Below are positions 17,801 to 26,814 of a stretch of DNA of 64,000 nucleotides, piece by piece. A program made the position numbers and the translations under genes. Position 1 is the stretch's first letter. The number at the start of each line of letters is the position of its first letter. The notes under the pieces are model-generated. The model had not been told where the DNA came from. It saw only the letters and a program-made list of their open reading frames with translations, and did no database searches. The stretch is from Gallionellaceae bacterium (GTDB lineage Bacteria; Pseudomonadota; Gammaproteobacteria; Burkholderiales; Thiobacillaceae): the NCBI GenBank assembly GCA_028714735.1, contig JAQTLU010000005.1, positions 151,702 to 215,701 on the forward strand, written 5' to 3'.

Positions 17801-20800
17801 CAGCGAGGTCGACACCAGCAACATGAAGAACCTGATGAATTGGCTGTGGGACGCCAAGCGCTACTCCCTGGGCCAGCCCCCGACCGAGAGCGAAACCTCC
17901 CGCGCCGCCCAGGCGGTGAAGAAATACCTGGATGCCTACAAGCAGCTCCAGGCCATGCGCGACCAGGCCGCCACCCAACTGGACAAGAACGCCGCCACCG
18001 ACGTCAAGACACGCTACCTGACCAGCAACCTGTTCCTGACCGGCCGCGCCGACCCCGACCTGGCCGCCGGGCGCGCCTGGCTCACGCACATCGAAACCTC
18101 GCGCAAGAACACCGCCAACGCGCTGCTGGCGATCAAGCGCGGCTTCCTGCCCAAGGCCGGCCTGGACAGCAACGACCAGTCCTACCTCGACCGTGCCTTC
18201 ACGCATGAACTCTGGATCAAGCCTTACCAGGACGGCAACGCCAGGCTGAAGAAGGCCTGGATGCTCGACTACGCCAGCGGCCACATCAAGGAACGCGACA
18301 AGGTCCTGGCCGAGTACAAGGACTGGCTGACCAAGCTGGGGCCGGTCCAGTTGACGGTCACGGCGGTCGACGCCAAGGACAGCAAAAAGACCATCAGCGG
18401 CCTGAAGATCGCCCTCACGCCCACCGACGAACTGGGCCAAGCGGTCAGCGCCAGCGCAGCCGGCAACCGGGTCATCGCCGCCGTGCCTATGGGTCGCTAC
18501 AGCCTCACCGCCAGCGCCCCCGGCTATCTCGACGCGAGCAAGAGCGTGGTCTACGGCCGCGGCCTCACCCCGACGCCGAGCGAAACCCTGTCCCTGACGC
18601 CAAGCGGCAAGGACCCGGACAAAGACAAAGATAAAGACAAGAAGGACAAGACCGACGGCAAGGACGGTACCGGCATCGCTGGCGGCGTCACCGACGGCAA
18701 GGACAGCCTCGACAAACCTGGCCCGGCCAAGCAGGGCGCCGGCGGCAGCGTCAGCGGCCAGTTCCCGGGCGAGCCGTTCAACGGCATGCAGATCTCCTAC
18801 AGCGTCTCCGGTTGCAGCCTGCCGGAGATGAAGGACTCCTCCGGCTTCACCACGTCGCGCAGCTACAAGGGCCGGCTCGGCAGCGGCACCCTGACCGTGT
18901 CCGGTTCCGCCCGCATGGGCTCCGGCTACGGTGCGACGCTTTTTGTCTACGTCAACGCCGGCGCCGGGGACAAGGAACACAAGTCCTACATCAAATCCGG
19001 CTGGCCCGGCTACAACAGCGACACCTTCAACCTGAGCGTCCCCATCCCGGCCAACTCCACCAGCGCCAGTTTCAGCATCCGCATGAGCGGCGAATACAAC
19101 GCCGGTGGTCGCGCCCTTGAGGTCAGCGGTTCCTGCACGGCCGACGGCCCGGACGGTCCGGCGCCCAAGGGCAGCGATGAACTGAGCGTGACCCTGAGCG
19201 GCCCGAAGGAACCGGTCCCGCTCGGCAAGGACGCCGAGGTCAGCGCCCAGGCCAGGGGCGGCCGCTTCCCGTACAGCTATGTCTGGACCGGCGCGGCCGG
19301 CAACAACGAAAGCGCCAAGGCCAGGATGGACAAGCCGGGCAGCAAGCAGGTCGCGGTCACGGTGAGCGACAGCGACGGCCAGCGCGCCGGCGCCAACCTG
19401 ACCATCAAGGTCGCGCCCCTGAAACTCGAATTGGCCGGCCTGCCCGGCCAGGCCTATTACGGCAGCCGCAGCCAGTTGCAGGTCAAGGGACTGCCCGACT
19501 TCCAGCCGACGCCGGCGGTCGATCCCTGCGCCGGACGCACAGCCACCAGCCACAACCCCTACGACGAATGCGCGACGGTCATAGTGGACCCGTCCAAGGC
19601 CGTTTCGGTGGCGCCGCAATGGGACGACGCCAACCTGCCCACCATCGCGCCGGACACCGGCGCCAAGTACGCGCCCACGCCGGCCCCCAGCAAGGAAGGT
19701 CCCTACCGCTTCGTCTGGCAATCGGAACCGGGCCTGACCTTCGATCCGGGCACCAGCACCGACGGCACCACCTGGGTCACGTTCGACCGCATGGGCCAGG
19801 TCAAGGTCTGGTGCGAGGTGTCGCAGATGATCGAAGGTAGCTGGCAGACCATAGGCGAGACCGACCAGAAGACGATCAACGTGGTCGCTCCGGCCTTCAG
19901 CATCAGCTTCGACCCGGCCGACGGCCAGGCCAAGGTTGGCCAGGAAGTGCGCGCCAAGATCGTCGCCAAGCCCGAGGTGCCGGCCAAGCTGATCGACTAC
20001 CGCTGGTTCGAGCCGGCCTCGTCGAATCGGATGGAATACACCGACAACGCCGGCGAGATCGGCTTCAAGGTCAAGGACGCCAAGCCCATCGTGCTCGACG
20101 CCCTGGCCCGGGTGCCGCACTACGGCGACGAGATCGCCAAGATCAAGGGCAGCTATACCGGCGTCGCCTACGAGGTGAAGATCGGCGCAGCGCGCGCCAA
20201 CGGCCCGCAATTGCAGGTCTGGGTCTGCAATACCGAGTTCGGCAATGCCCAGAACTGCGGCATGAAGGACATCCCGCGCGGCCAGTTCGCCACCTTCCAG
20301 GATCTCTATCTGCAAGCGGAAGTCGTGCCGGCACCACAGTCGCCGCGCTACCAGTGGACGGTCTCCCCGTCCGGTTCCTGCGGTCTGCCCGGCTCCGGCA
20401 GCGAACTCCATCTCAACTGCAGCAACACCGGCAGCTACGCGGTGCACCTGCAGGTGCGCGACGCCGACAACCTCGTCCTCGGCGAGGCCGACACCTCGGT
20501 GAGCGTCAGCGCCAACGGCAACGACGTCAAGCAGGCGCCGAAGTCGAAGGAGGCCTACGACAAGATGCAGCAGGCCAAGCAGCAGGCCGGCAACGGCCAG
20601 CTCGACGAGGCCATCGCCAGCGCCGGCAGCGCCGCCGCGCTGGACTCGAAGAACGCCGAGGCCAGGGACCTCGGCAAGCGCTGGAGCGACGAGCGCAACA
20701 CCGTGCGTCAGCAGGTCGACCGGGCGAAAAAAGCGCTGCAGAACAACAAACCCGACGACGCCCAGAAGGAGATCGACGCGGCCAAGAAACTGCAGCCGAA

Positions 20801-23800
20801 ATACCCGCCGGTGATCGACGCCGAGAAACAGATCGCCGACAAGCGCAAGACCATTGCCAAGACAGCCGCTCAGACGACCACGGCCGGTTCTGCGGCGACC
20901 CAGGCCAGCAGTTCGCCTGCCGCCGCCGGCCTGGCCGGCGCCTGGTCGATCAATGCCAATGGCTACAAGGGCAAGATCGAGTTCACCGAGACCAACGGCC
21001 ACCTGAGCGGGCGGGTCTGGTATGACGCCCATCAGCGATGGGAGGCGCTGGAAAACATCAGCTTCGACGGTCGCACCGTGCGCTTCCTGCGCCCCGGGTC
21101 GAACCAGTTGTATACCGGTACGGTCGCGGGCAACGAGATCAAGGGCGGCTTCTCCTCCGGCGGCACCGGTTACCAATGGAGCAGCACGCGCAGCGGCGAT
21201 GCCATGCCGGCAGTCGGCAGCAATACCGGCAACGCCGCCGGCAACTGGAAGACCAGCGAGGGCAGCCTGACCCTGAACCAGAACGGCCGTTCCGTCACCG
21301 GCAGCTACAGCAGCGACGGCGGCGAGATCGTCGGCGAGATGAACGGCGACGTACTGGACGGTTACTGGATCGAGAACGGCTCCAGCCAGCGCTGCGCCAC
21401 GCCGAAGAACGGCCGCTACTTCTGGGGCCGCATCCACTGGACCTTCAGCGACGGCCAGTTCACCGGCACCTGGAGCTACTGCGACAACCCCGTCACCGGC
21501 AGCTCGGGAAATTGGACCGGCGAGCGCATCGGCGCCGCCCCGGTCGGGACGTCGCCGGTCCCCGGCGGTCGCGAATACACCTCGACGACCCCGCCCGACC
21601 AGACCAGCGGCGGGCCGCAGCCGGTTTCCGGCAAGGGCCTGCTGGTCCTGGAAGACGACGCCGGGCCGTACAAGTGGATCGACAGTACCGAGGTGCAGAC
21701 CCGCCAGGTCCATGCCGGCCGGGCCGCCTTCAAGTCCAACGGCAACGACCATTTCACCCAGCGCCTGGGCCTGGTCGGCAATTATCCCGGCCAGTACCGC
21801 TATCTCGATTTCTGGCTCTGGTTCGACAATCCGGAGGCCGACATCCAGATCCAGGTGCAGGCGGATGACGACTGGACGCATCGCTGGGGCTTCGATGCCG
21901 GGCCGAAATACAACGGCTATGGCTGGGCCATGAAGGGCGCCACCACCAGCCAGCCCTCGGGACGCTGGCTGCATCAGCGCCTCGACCTGATCGGGCAGTT
22001 GGGCATCGATGCCGGCCAGGCCATTACCGGCATGGCCTTCTCGTCTGACGGCGCCGACGTCTATTACGACTCGGTCTATCTGCTGCCCGCCGACCAGACC
22101 CTGCCGCCACCCGACATCCGGCCGACCGGCAAGCAGGTGCTGGAAGACGATGCCGGTCCGTACAAATGGATCGACGCCACCGTGGTGCAGACCGACTTCG
22201 TCGGCCATGGCCGGGCCGCCTTCAGATCCAACGGCAACGATCACTTCACGGCCGATCTCGGCATCGTCGGCGATTACCCCGAGCAGTTCCGCACCCTCAG
22301 CCTATGGGTCCTGCCCATCGGGCCGGAAGCCGACATCCAGATCCAGGTGCAGGCCGACGGCGACTGGACGCATCGCTGGGGCTTCGACGCCGGGCCGGCC
22401 TACAACGGCTACGGCTGGGCCATGAAGGGCACCACCACCGGTCTGAAACCCGGGGTATGGCAGCCACTCAAGCTGGACCTGATCGGCGACCTGGGCATCA
22501 ACCCCGGCCAGAAGATCACCGGCATGGCCTTCTCCTCCGACGGCGCCGATGTCTATTACGACTCGGTCTACCTGCTGCCCAACCCGAGCCCGGCCGTGAA
22601 GCCGAGCTTCCGGCCCGCCGGCAAGCGGGTGCTGGAAGACGATGCCGGCGGCTACAGTTGGGCCGACGCCTCCGAGATCCAGGACTATCTGGTGTTCAGC
22701 GGCAGTCGCGCCTTCAAGTCCAACGGCAACGACCACTTCACCGCCGATCTCGGCGTCGCCGGCAACGGCGCCGGCCAGTTCCGCAGCATCGGCTTCTGGG
22801 CCTTCTTCATGGGACCGGAAGCGGACATCCAGCTCCAGGTGCAGGCCAGCGGCGACTGGGACCATCGCTGGGGCTTCGATGCCGGGCCGAAGTACAACGG
22901 CTATGGCTGGGCCATGAAAGGCGCCACCGCCAACATGGCCAGCGGACGCTGGACCTGGATCCAGGTGGACCTGCTCGACCAGCTCAAGTTGAAGCCGGGC
23001 GACAAGATCACCGGCCTGGCCTTCTCCTCGGACGGCGCCGACGTCGTCTATGACAGCGTCTACCTGCTGCCGTCCGGCGCCACGCCGGGGGTGACGACCG
23101 GTACCGGCGCCGGCCCCAGCTACCAGGGCAATACCGGCTACCAAGGCAGCAGCAGCGCCGGCCTGCGTCTGGAACGCGACCGGTTTGCCCCGGGCGAGGC
23201 CATCGTGGTGCAGTTCACCGCCCCGGGCGGCTGGCCGGACAATGCCTGGGTCGGCATCGTCCCGTCGAACATCCCGCATGGTGATGAAAGGCAGAACGAC
23301 AACCACGACATCAGCTACCAGTACCTGAAGAAGCGCACCTCGGGCAGCCTGACCTTCACCGCACCCGGCGTTGGCGACTGGGACTTCCGCCTGCACGACA
23401 CCGACGACAACGGCAAGGAACAGGCCTCGGTCAGCTTCCGGGTCGGCAACGCGCCGGTTCCCGGCGGACGCGACTACACGTCGACAACGACCGTCACGCC
23501 GGCTCTGGTCATCCCGGCATCCGGCAGCAGCGGTCCGCAGGCCGGCCCATCCAGCGTCAGCTTCGAGAACGGCAACATCGGCGGCGTCAGCAACGGGCCG
23601 ACCCAGCCGACCACGTTCACGCTCAACGAACCGCGCATCCTCACCCTGATCCAGAACTATCACTGGAACTCGGCGCGCGGCGCCGCGCCCGGCACCATCG
23701 CCCTCCGGGGCAGCGACGGCCGCAGTTATGGACCGTGGCAGACTGCCGGCACGCCCGGCCAGGGCGGCGTGCCCAACGCCTACTGGACCGCGCGGCCGAA

Positions 23801-24437
23801 CGAGATCCTGCCGGCCGGGACCTACACGGTGATCGACTCCAATCCGGCCTCCTGGTCGCACAACGGCCAGTCCGGCAATCGCGGCTTCACCCGGGTCGAG
23901 ACCGCCCCGGTCGGCAGCGCCGCACCGGGCGGACGCGACTACACCGGCACGACCACCCAGGGCCAAGGCCAGGCCATCTTCGAGGTCGGCAACATCGGCG
24001 GCGTCAGCAACGGCCCGTCGCAGGAAACGAAGTTCAGCCTGTCCACGCCGCAGACCGTCAGCCTGATCCGCAACTACCACTGGAACTGGGGCCGCGGCGC
24101 CACGCCCGGCACCATCGCCCTGAAGGGCAGCGACGGCCGCAGCTACGGGCCGTGGCCGACCTCGGGCACGCCGGGCCAGGGCGGCGTGCCGAACGCCTAC
24201 TGGACCGCCTACCCGAACCTGGTCCTGCCGGCCGGGACCTACACCGTGATCGACTCCGACCCGGCGACCTGGTCGCACAACGGCGAATCGGGCAATCGCG
24301 GCTTCACCCGGGTCGAGGGCTACCCGGCCGGTTCCAGTCAGACGGCGCCGGTCACCGGCAAGGCCAACGATCTCGGCAAACAGGTCGAAGACCTGTTCGA
24401 TGCCGTAAAATCGCTGAAAGGACTCTTCGGGAACTGA
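14868..24437 (+). CDS. Giant secreted multidomain repeat protein, 3189 residues
   Basis: ATG 14868 follows AAAGGGG (14855-14861) and opens a clear signal peptide ending near residue 28 (PASA). A Big-like beta domain (30-103) is followed by a long helical region rich in K/D/E (106-1157). Next come a carboxypeptidase-regulatory-like beta domain (1158-1245), a Lys/Asp linker (1246-1265), beta modules including a PKD-like domain (about 1432-1518) and more Ig-like modules (to 1878). A TPR-like helical pair follows (1893-1998), then two compact beta domains (2022-2108, 2123-2221), three exact-length repeats (2261-2735), a further beta module (2765-2861) and two more repeats (2899-3150). A linker with PGGR-x-YT-x-TT occurs three times. 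It is probably exported and surface-associated or periplasmic; no anchor or autotransporter domain is visible. A GT-C-like gene starts 4 bp downstream. The overall function is unknown. Confidence 0.85.
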   Translation: MLRVSRFRRCVQSFTILLALLLAIPASAASLTPEKSAITVGETTYVKLDSGSAFAVQWSASPELQILASDSDGATVKGVSAGSATVNAKWLMGKKSTQITVTGPGASKDGQTDDQAVKLEGMARAMGMPELDARIARMLFEVNTGKRSPKQFYEGLAAAGGKMTDVIRVRSTLVDNPDQSFTRQIMGPTYSENGTPVEEKILTWRRAETLAAIDEVVKQFIDAGRIPANGFDLIISHVGKWANQADRSLTFTGDIDFSFVSNDTALVEAMKQAYAEVIKRRTKLDQIAIDSVATAHGKAGLEVYIGRHGMAFAEEQMKINEVVDMSTGGRTKEDLNQVAKRLTTERQLADAAGVETQQPVLNTEPGLSMEMARHFQHDIVESKIFDVTNAVVKAAKYLDRSYKALDKAGGQPADAGLADFAKRVTELANTKPQTKAVRDTMMQLISDQMGSPPRTVWDMGTNKLVLTIDAGAVERFHQSATKALWDTVRQGSTTRTNELDQRLRDLLDRQKKGDKVDEDVAKLRQEMVDLVDMVEAEIKAAHGADIPIEVQTNNAKVRAMLDTLSKRFGVKNLSADELKDKKFVEELLKAQAAHPDPSRLRMLTGYIMDRTARTAELSMSGVEKTNQLLDIIDDRLLGPLRGDSDFAEFEAEMVQVRQANMDPRLRSEAMGRLSTVKTKVASAIKGTNLYLNEKLQATAAGRQGMKFMMVYGLVDEMQSYRDAFNDQGWGGFATEIFKRRIPFGGAVESAVMGNTLRAGWDVVTTLIPPLGLPEAAYGLGTMIGTQVKSTYWSEQLALFTDGLYADAIFKIEDEQQYEKTKVNVYRLVRTFYREMPLDLHRFAEMRKDQVEALSKEVEKGHVNWQAYKDNFNGLTEWLDVDATLKANLAASDPALMLLEEMANHPAVGPKLMDRLAEKGLARWEQVKLGYVTKLIKHLEDRKQADDALGRGALPELFAELRKVAADLGIEDEVMLGLDSEVDTSNMKNLMNWLWDAKRYSLGQPPTESETSRAAQAVKKYLDAYKQLQAMRDQAATQLDKNAATDVKTRYLTSNLFLTGRADPDLAAGRAWLTHIETSRKNTANALLAIKRGFLPKAGLDSNDQSYLDRAFTHELWIKPYQDGNARLKKAWMLDYASGHIKERDKVLAEYKDWLTKLGPVQLTVTAVDAKDSKKTISGLKIALTPTDELGQAVSASAAGNRVIAAVPMGRYSLTASAPGYLDASKSVVYGRGLTPTPSETLSLTPSGKDPDKDKDKDKKDKTDGKDGTGIAGGVTDGKDSLDKPGPAKQGAGGSVSGQFPGEPFNGMQISYSVSGCSLPEMKDSSGFTTSRSYKGRLGSGTLTVSGSARMGSGYGATLFVYVNAGAGDKEHKSYIKSGWPGYNSDTFNLSVPIPANSTSASFSIRMSGEYNAGGRALEVSGSCTADGPDGPAPKGSDELSVTLSGPKEPVPLGKDAEVSAQARGGRFPYSYVWTGAAGNNESAKARMDKPGSKQVAVTVSDSDGQRAGANLTIKVAPLKLELAGLPGQAYYGSRSQLQVKGLPDFQPTPAVDPCAGRTATSHNPYDECATVIVDPSKAVSVAPQWDDANLPTIAPDTGAKYAPTPAPSKEGPYRFVWQSEPGLTFDPGTSTDGTTWVTFDRMGQVKVWCEVSQMIEGSWQTIGETDQKTINVVAPAFSISFDPADGQAKVGQEVRAKIVAKPEVPAKLIDYRWFEPASSNRMEYTDNAGEIGFKVKDAKPIVLDALARVPHYGDEIAKIKGSYTGVAYEVKIGAARANGPQLQVWVCNTEFGNAQNCGMKDIPRGQFATFQDLYLQAEVVPAPQSPRYQWTVSPSGSCGLPGSGSELHLNCSNTGSYAVHLQVRDADNLVLGEADTSVSVSANGNDVKQAPKSKEAYDKMQQAKQQAGNGQLDEAIASAGSAAALDSKNAEARDLGKRWSDERNTVRQQVDRAKKALQNNKPDDAQKEIDAAKKLQPKYPPVIDAEKQIADKRKTIAKTAAQTTTAGSAATQASSSPAAAGLAGAWSINANGYKGKIEFTETNGHLSGRVWYDAHQRWEALENISFDGRTVRFLRPGSNQLYTGTVAGNEIKGGFSSGGTGYQWSSTRSGDAMPAVGSNTGNAAGNWKTSEGSLTLNQNGRSVTGSYSSDGGEIVGEMNGDVLDGYWIENGSSQRCATPKNGRYFWGRIHWTFSDGQFTGTWSYCDNPVTGSSGNWTGERIGAAPVGTSPVPGGREYTSTTPPDQTSGGPQPVSGKGLLVLEDDAGPYKWIDSTEVQTRQVHAGRAAFKSNGNDHFTQRLGLVGNYPGQYRYLDFWLWFDNPEADIQIQVQADDDWTHRWGFDAGPKYNGYGWAMKGATTSQPSGRWLHQRLDLIGQLGIDAGQAITGMAFSSDGADVYYDSVYLLPADQTLPPPDIRPTGKQVLEDDAGPYKWIDATVVQTDFVGHGRAAFRSNGNDHFTADLGIVGDYPEQFRTLSLWVLPIGPEADIQIQVQADGDWTHRWGFDAGPAYNGYGWAMKGTTTGLKPGVWQPLKLDLIGDLGINPGQKITGMAFSSDGADVYYDSVYLLPNPSPAVKPSFRPAGKRVLEDDAGGYSWADASEIQDYLVFSGSRAFKSNGNDHFTADLGVAGNGAGQFRSIGFWAFFMGPEADIQLQVQASGDWDHRWGFDAGPKYNGYGWAMKGATANMASGRWTWIQVDLLDQLKLKPGDKITGLAFSSDGADVVYDSVYLLPSGATPGVTTGTGAGPSYQGNTGYQGSSSAGLRLERDRFAPGEAIVVQFTAPGGWPDNAWVGIVPSNIPHGDERQNDNHDISYQYLKKRTSGSLTFTAPGVGDWDFRLHDTDDNGKEQASVSFRVGNAPVPGGRDYTSTTTVTPALVIPASGSSGPQAGPSSVSFENGNIGGVSNGPTQPTTFTLNEPRILTLIQNYHWNSARGAAPGTIALRGSDGRSYGPWQTAGTPGQGGVPNAYWTARPNEILPAGTYTVIDSNPASWSHNGQSGNRGFTRVETAPVGSAAPGGRDYTGTTTQGQGQAIFEVGNIGGVSNGPSQETKFSLSTPQTVSLIRNYHWNWGRGATPGTIALKGSDGRSYGPWPTSGTPGQGGVPNAYWTAYPNLVLPAGTYTVIDSDPATWSHNGESGNRGFTRVEGYPAGSSQTAPVTGKANDLGKQVEDLFDAVKSLKGLFGN
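21648..23072 (+). repeat. Three tandem 147-residue repeats inside the giant protein
   Basis: The units are 21648-22088, 22140-22580 and 22632-23072. Each is 441 bp, and the starts are spaced exactly 492 bp apart, leaving 17-codon linkers. Every unit begins LEDDAG and contains FKSNGNDHFT (FRSNGNDHFT in the second), IQIQVQA or IQLQVQA, HRWGFDAGP, YNGYGWAMKG, GMAFSSDGADV (GLAFSSDGADV in the third) and YDSVYLLP. The conserved aromatic and aspartate residues suggest a beta-sandwich carbohydrate- or ligand-binding module. Confidence 0.9.
23562..24317 (+). repeat. Two tandem 113-residue repeats near the C-terminus of the giant protein
   Basis: The units are 23562-23900 and 23979-24317, each 339 bp, with starts 417 bp apart. 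Both share NIGGVSNGP, NYHWN, RGA-x-PGTIAL, GSDGRSYGPW, GTPGQGGVPNAYWTA, LPAGTYTVIDS and SWSHNG or TWSHNG followed by SGNRGFTRVE. They look like recently duplicated beta-sandwich modules. Confidence 0.9.
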
Positions 24438-24441
24438 CAGG

Positions 24442-25749
24442 GTGACGCTCCGCCGCGATGCTTATCTGCCCTGGCTGCTCGCGGTGGCCGCCCTGGCCTA
24501 TGCCAACGCCATCAGCGCCGGCTTCCAGTTCGACGACTTCAACGTCATCGTCGACAACCCGGCAGTGCACTCCCTGGCGGCCTGGTGGGCCGGCATGCCG
24601 GGCATCCGGCCGCTGCTCAAGCTGTCCTACGCGCTGAACTGGTTGGCCGATCCCGACCCGGCCGGATTCCATGCCGTCAACATCCTGCTGCACCTGGTCA
24701 ACGTCGCCCTGGTCTGGCGGCTGAGCCGCCACCTGCCGGTGCCGGCCGGCTGGGAGGACGAGCCCAGGCAGCAGCGGGTGCGCATCCTGGCCACCCTGCT
24801 GTTCGCCGTGCAGCCGATCCAGACCGAATCGGTGACCTATGTCAGCGGCCGCTCGATGGACCTGATGGCCGCCTTCGGCCTGGCCGGCCTGCTCTGCTGG
24901 CTGGAAGCGCCGACTCGGATGCGACCGCGGTACTGGCAGGCGTTGGCCCTGCTCCTGTTCGCCGCCGCCATCCTGACCAAGGAAGTCGCGGTCGCGCTGC
25001 CGCTCACCCTGCTGCTGTTCCGGCGTACAGGCCGCAACCTCGCCCCGCTGGCCTTCGCCGCCCTCGCCCTGATCGCCCTGTTCGGCCTGTTCGGTTACCA
25101 GCGGATGCTGACCGAACCGATGCCACGGAGCCTGGGGGCCAACCTGCTGTCCGAGGCCAACGCGGTGTATTACCTGCTCGGCCAGTTGTTCCAGCCGACC
25201 GCCCTCAACATCGACCCCGAACTGCCTGAACTGACGGCCTGGTCGTCCCTGTCCGTCATCCAGGTCGCCGGTCTGGCGGCCGCGATCGCCGCCGCCTGGC
25301 TGAGCCGGCACCACCGACCCTGGCTGAGCTTTGCGGTGTTCTGGTTCGTCATCATCCTGCTGCCTACCCACAGCCTGATCCCGCGCCTGGACCTGGCCAG
25401 CGAGCGCCATCTCTACTTGGCCGGACTCGGACCCTACTGGCTGGGTGCCATTGCCGCCGCCCTGCTGCCGGCCAAGCCATGGCGGATCGCGGTTGTCGCG
25501 CTGGCCCTGGCCGGGATGACCTTGACCCACCTGCGCAACCTGGACTATCGGGACGAGATCAGCCTGTGGCGGCAGACGACCGCTATCGATGCCACCAATG
25601 CGCGGGGCTGGAACAACCTGGGCTGGGCCTACCTGCTGGCCGGCCGCAAGGATGAGGCCCGGCAAGCCTTCCTGCGCACCCTGCAACTCGAGCCGGAGGA
25701 CGATCTGGCCCGACGCAACCTGCACTATCTCGATGAGGTGAAGCCATGA
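24442..25749 (+). CDS. TMTC-like polytopic GT-C membrane protein with C-terminal TPR
   Basis: This gene encodes 435 residues and starts at GTG 24442, four bases after the giant-gene stop. About ten hydrophobic helices are present. A first-loop acidic motif FQFDDFNVIVDNP (D31-D32) is followed later by PIQTESVTYVSGR and a single TPR (about 385-432) with NARGWNNLGWAYLLAGRKD. This layout matches the TMTC/PMT-type O-mannosyltransferase group, which uses lipid-linked sugars on the outer face of the inner membrane. Next to an exported repeat protein, it could be its dedicated glycosyltransferase; that is inference. Its stop overlaps the next start as ATGA. Confidence 0.72.
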   Translation: MTLRRDAYLPWLLAVAALAYANAISAGFQFDDFNVIVDNPAVHSLAAWWAGMPGIRPLLKLSYALNWLADPDPAGFHAVNILLHLVNVALVWRLSRHLPVPAGWEDEPRQQRVRILATLLFAVQPIQTESVTYVSGRSMDLMAAFGLAGLLCWLEAPTRMRPRYWQALALLLFAAAILTKEVAVALPLTLLLFRRTGRNLAPLAFAALALIALFGLFGYQRMLTEPMPRSLGANLLSEANAVYYLLGQLFQPTALNIDPELPELTAWSSLSVIQVAGLAAAIAAAWLSRHHRPWLSFAVFWFVIILLPTHSLIPRLDLASERHLYLAGLGPYWLGAIAAALLPAKPWRIAVVALALAGMTLTHLRNLDYRDEISLWRQTTAIDATNARGWNNLGWAYLLAGRKDEARQAFLRTLQLEPEDDLARRNLHYLDEVKP

Positions 25750-26732
25750 CCGAGAAGACCGAAGCCATCGTCTGGGAAACCGACCTGCCCCTGTTCTCCC
25801 GCCGCATGCTCGGACAATGGAGCCTGGCCATGGCGATCACCGCCGTGGTCCTCTGCGTGATCATGGGCACCGTGTTCGCCGCCCAGGGCGAGTGGGACGC
25901 GCTGTTGCCCATGCTGGCCATGGCCACCGGCGCGGCGGGCGGGCTCTGGCTGCTCGGCCTGATCATCATGGCGGTGCTGTTCCGGGGCAAGTTCCGGGTC
26001 CGTTACCGCCTGAGCGACAAGGAACTGCGCTACGAAACCATCGACACCAAGGCCAAGGCCGCCAACCGGCTGGCCATCGTCGCCGGCGTCCTGGCGCGCA
26101 GCCCGCAGACCCTTGGCGCCGGCCTGATCGCCCGGTCGCAGGAGACCATGGCGGTGCGCTGGACCGGCGCCTTCCGGGCGGTGTACGACCCGGCCCGTCA
26201 CCACATCACCCTGCGCAACGAATGGCGTCCCCTGCTCTGGGTGCAATGCACGCCGGAGAACTATGCCGAGGTGGCGGCCGCCGTGGAGCGCAACATGGCG
26301 CGCAAGAAGACCGCCCAGCGGGTCGGTGGCAGGTCGCCGCTACCGGCCTACCTCGGTCGCACCGTGCTGGTGGTGCTGGGAACCCTGCCCCTGTTCGGGC
26401 TTGCCGAGGAGTACAACACCGGCCTGTTCATGCCGATCTTCATACTCTGCTTCGGCCTCGCCACCGTCTGGATGATCAACCTGTTCGGCTACGTGGTGCT
26501 GGCCGGCCTGCTGGTTCAGGCCGGCCTGGTGGCGGCCGACATGCTGCGGCTGCGGCAATCGTATTTCTTCAAGGGCGAGACCTATTACGGCTACGAGGTG
26601 CTCGGCACCGAGGATTTCCAGTTCCTGCTGGTCGCCGGCCTCGGCGCCGGCATCCTGATCTGGCTATCGCTGGCGGCGGTGCGGGGGAAATGGCTGTCGG
26701 CCCTGCTGGCGGGTTATCAGGACATGGGCTAA
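25746..26732 (+). CDS. Unknown membrane protein in the giant-protein operon
   Basis: This gene encodes 328 residues. The ATG at 25746 overlaps the preceding stop. Two N-terminal helices (about 25-48 and 52-78) are followed by a soluble beta-rich segment (82-175) with FRVRYRLSDKELRYETID and a second hydrophobic half (about 205-320). The middle segment resembles the PH-like domains of some membrane proteins (a YdbT/DUF304-type pattern), but I cannot assign it firmly. Translational coupling to the glycosyltransferase-like gene suggests a joint role with the giant secreted protein. The gene is followed by a large palindromic repeat element. Confidence 0.6.
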   Translation: MTEKTEAIVWETDLPLFSRRMLGQWSLAMAITAVVLCVIMGTVFAAQGEWDALLPMLAMATGAAGGLWLLGLIIMAVLFRGKFRVRYRLSDKELRYETIDTKAKAANRLAIVAGVLARSPQTLGAGLIARSQETMAVRWTGAFRAVYDPARHHITLRNEWRPLLWVQCTPENYAEVAAAVERNMARKKTAQRVGGRSPLPAYLGRTVLVVLGTLPLFGLAEEYNTGLFMPIFILCFGLATVWMINLFGYVVLAGLLVQAGLVAADMLRLRQSYFFKGETYYGYEVLGTEDFQFLLVAGLGAGILIWLSLAAVRGKWLSALLAGYQDMG

Positions 26733-26814
26733 GCCTTACCAGCCCTCCGGACAGACCAGGAAGCTGCTGAAGCCGCGCGTGTAGCGATTTGAGACGGCTT
26801 AGGCCGGGGGCGCC

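Noticed and set aside
14871..22244. Antisense open frame of 2457 codons opposite the giant gene
   Set aside because: High-GC codon bias leaves the complementary frame free of stops. The plus-strand frame has a signal peptide, ribosome site and recognisable domains; the antisense one has none.
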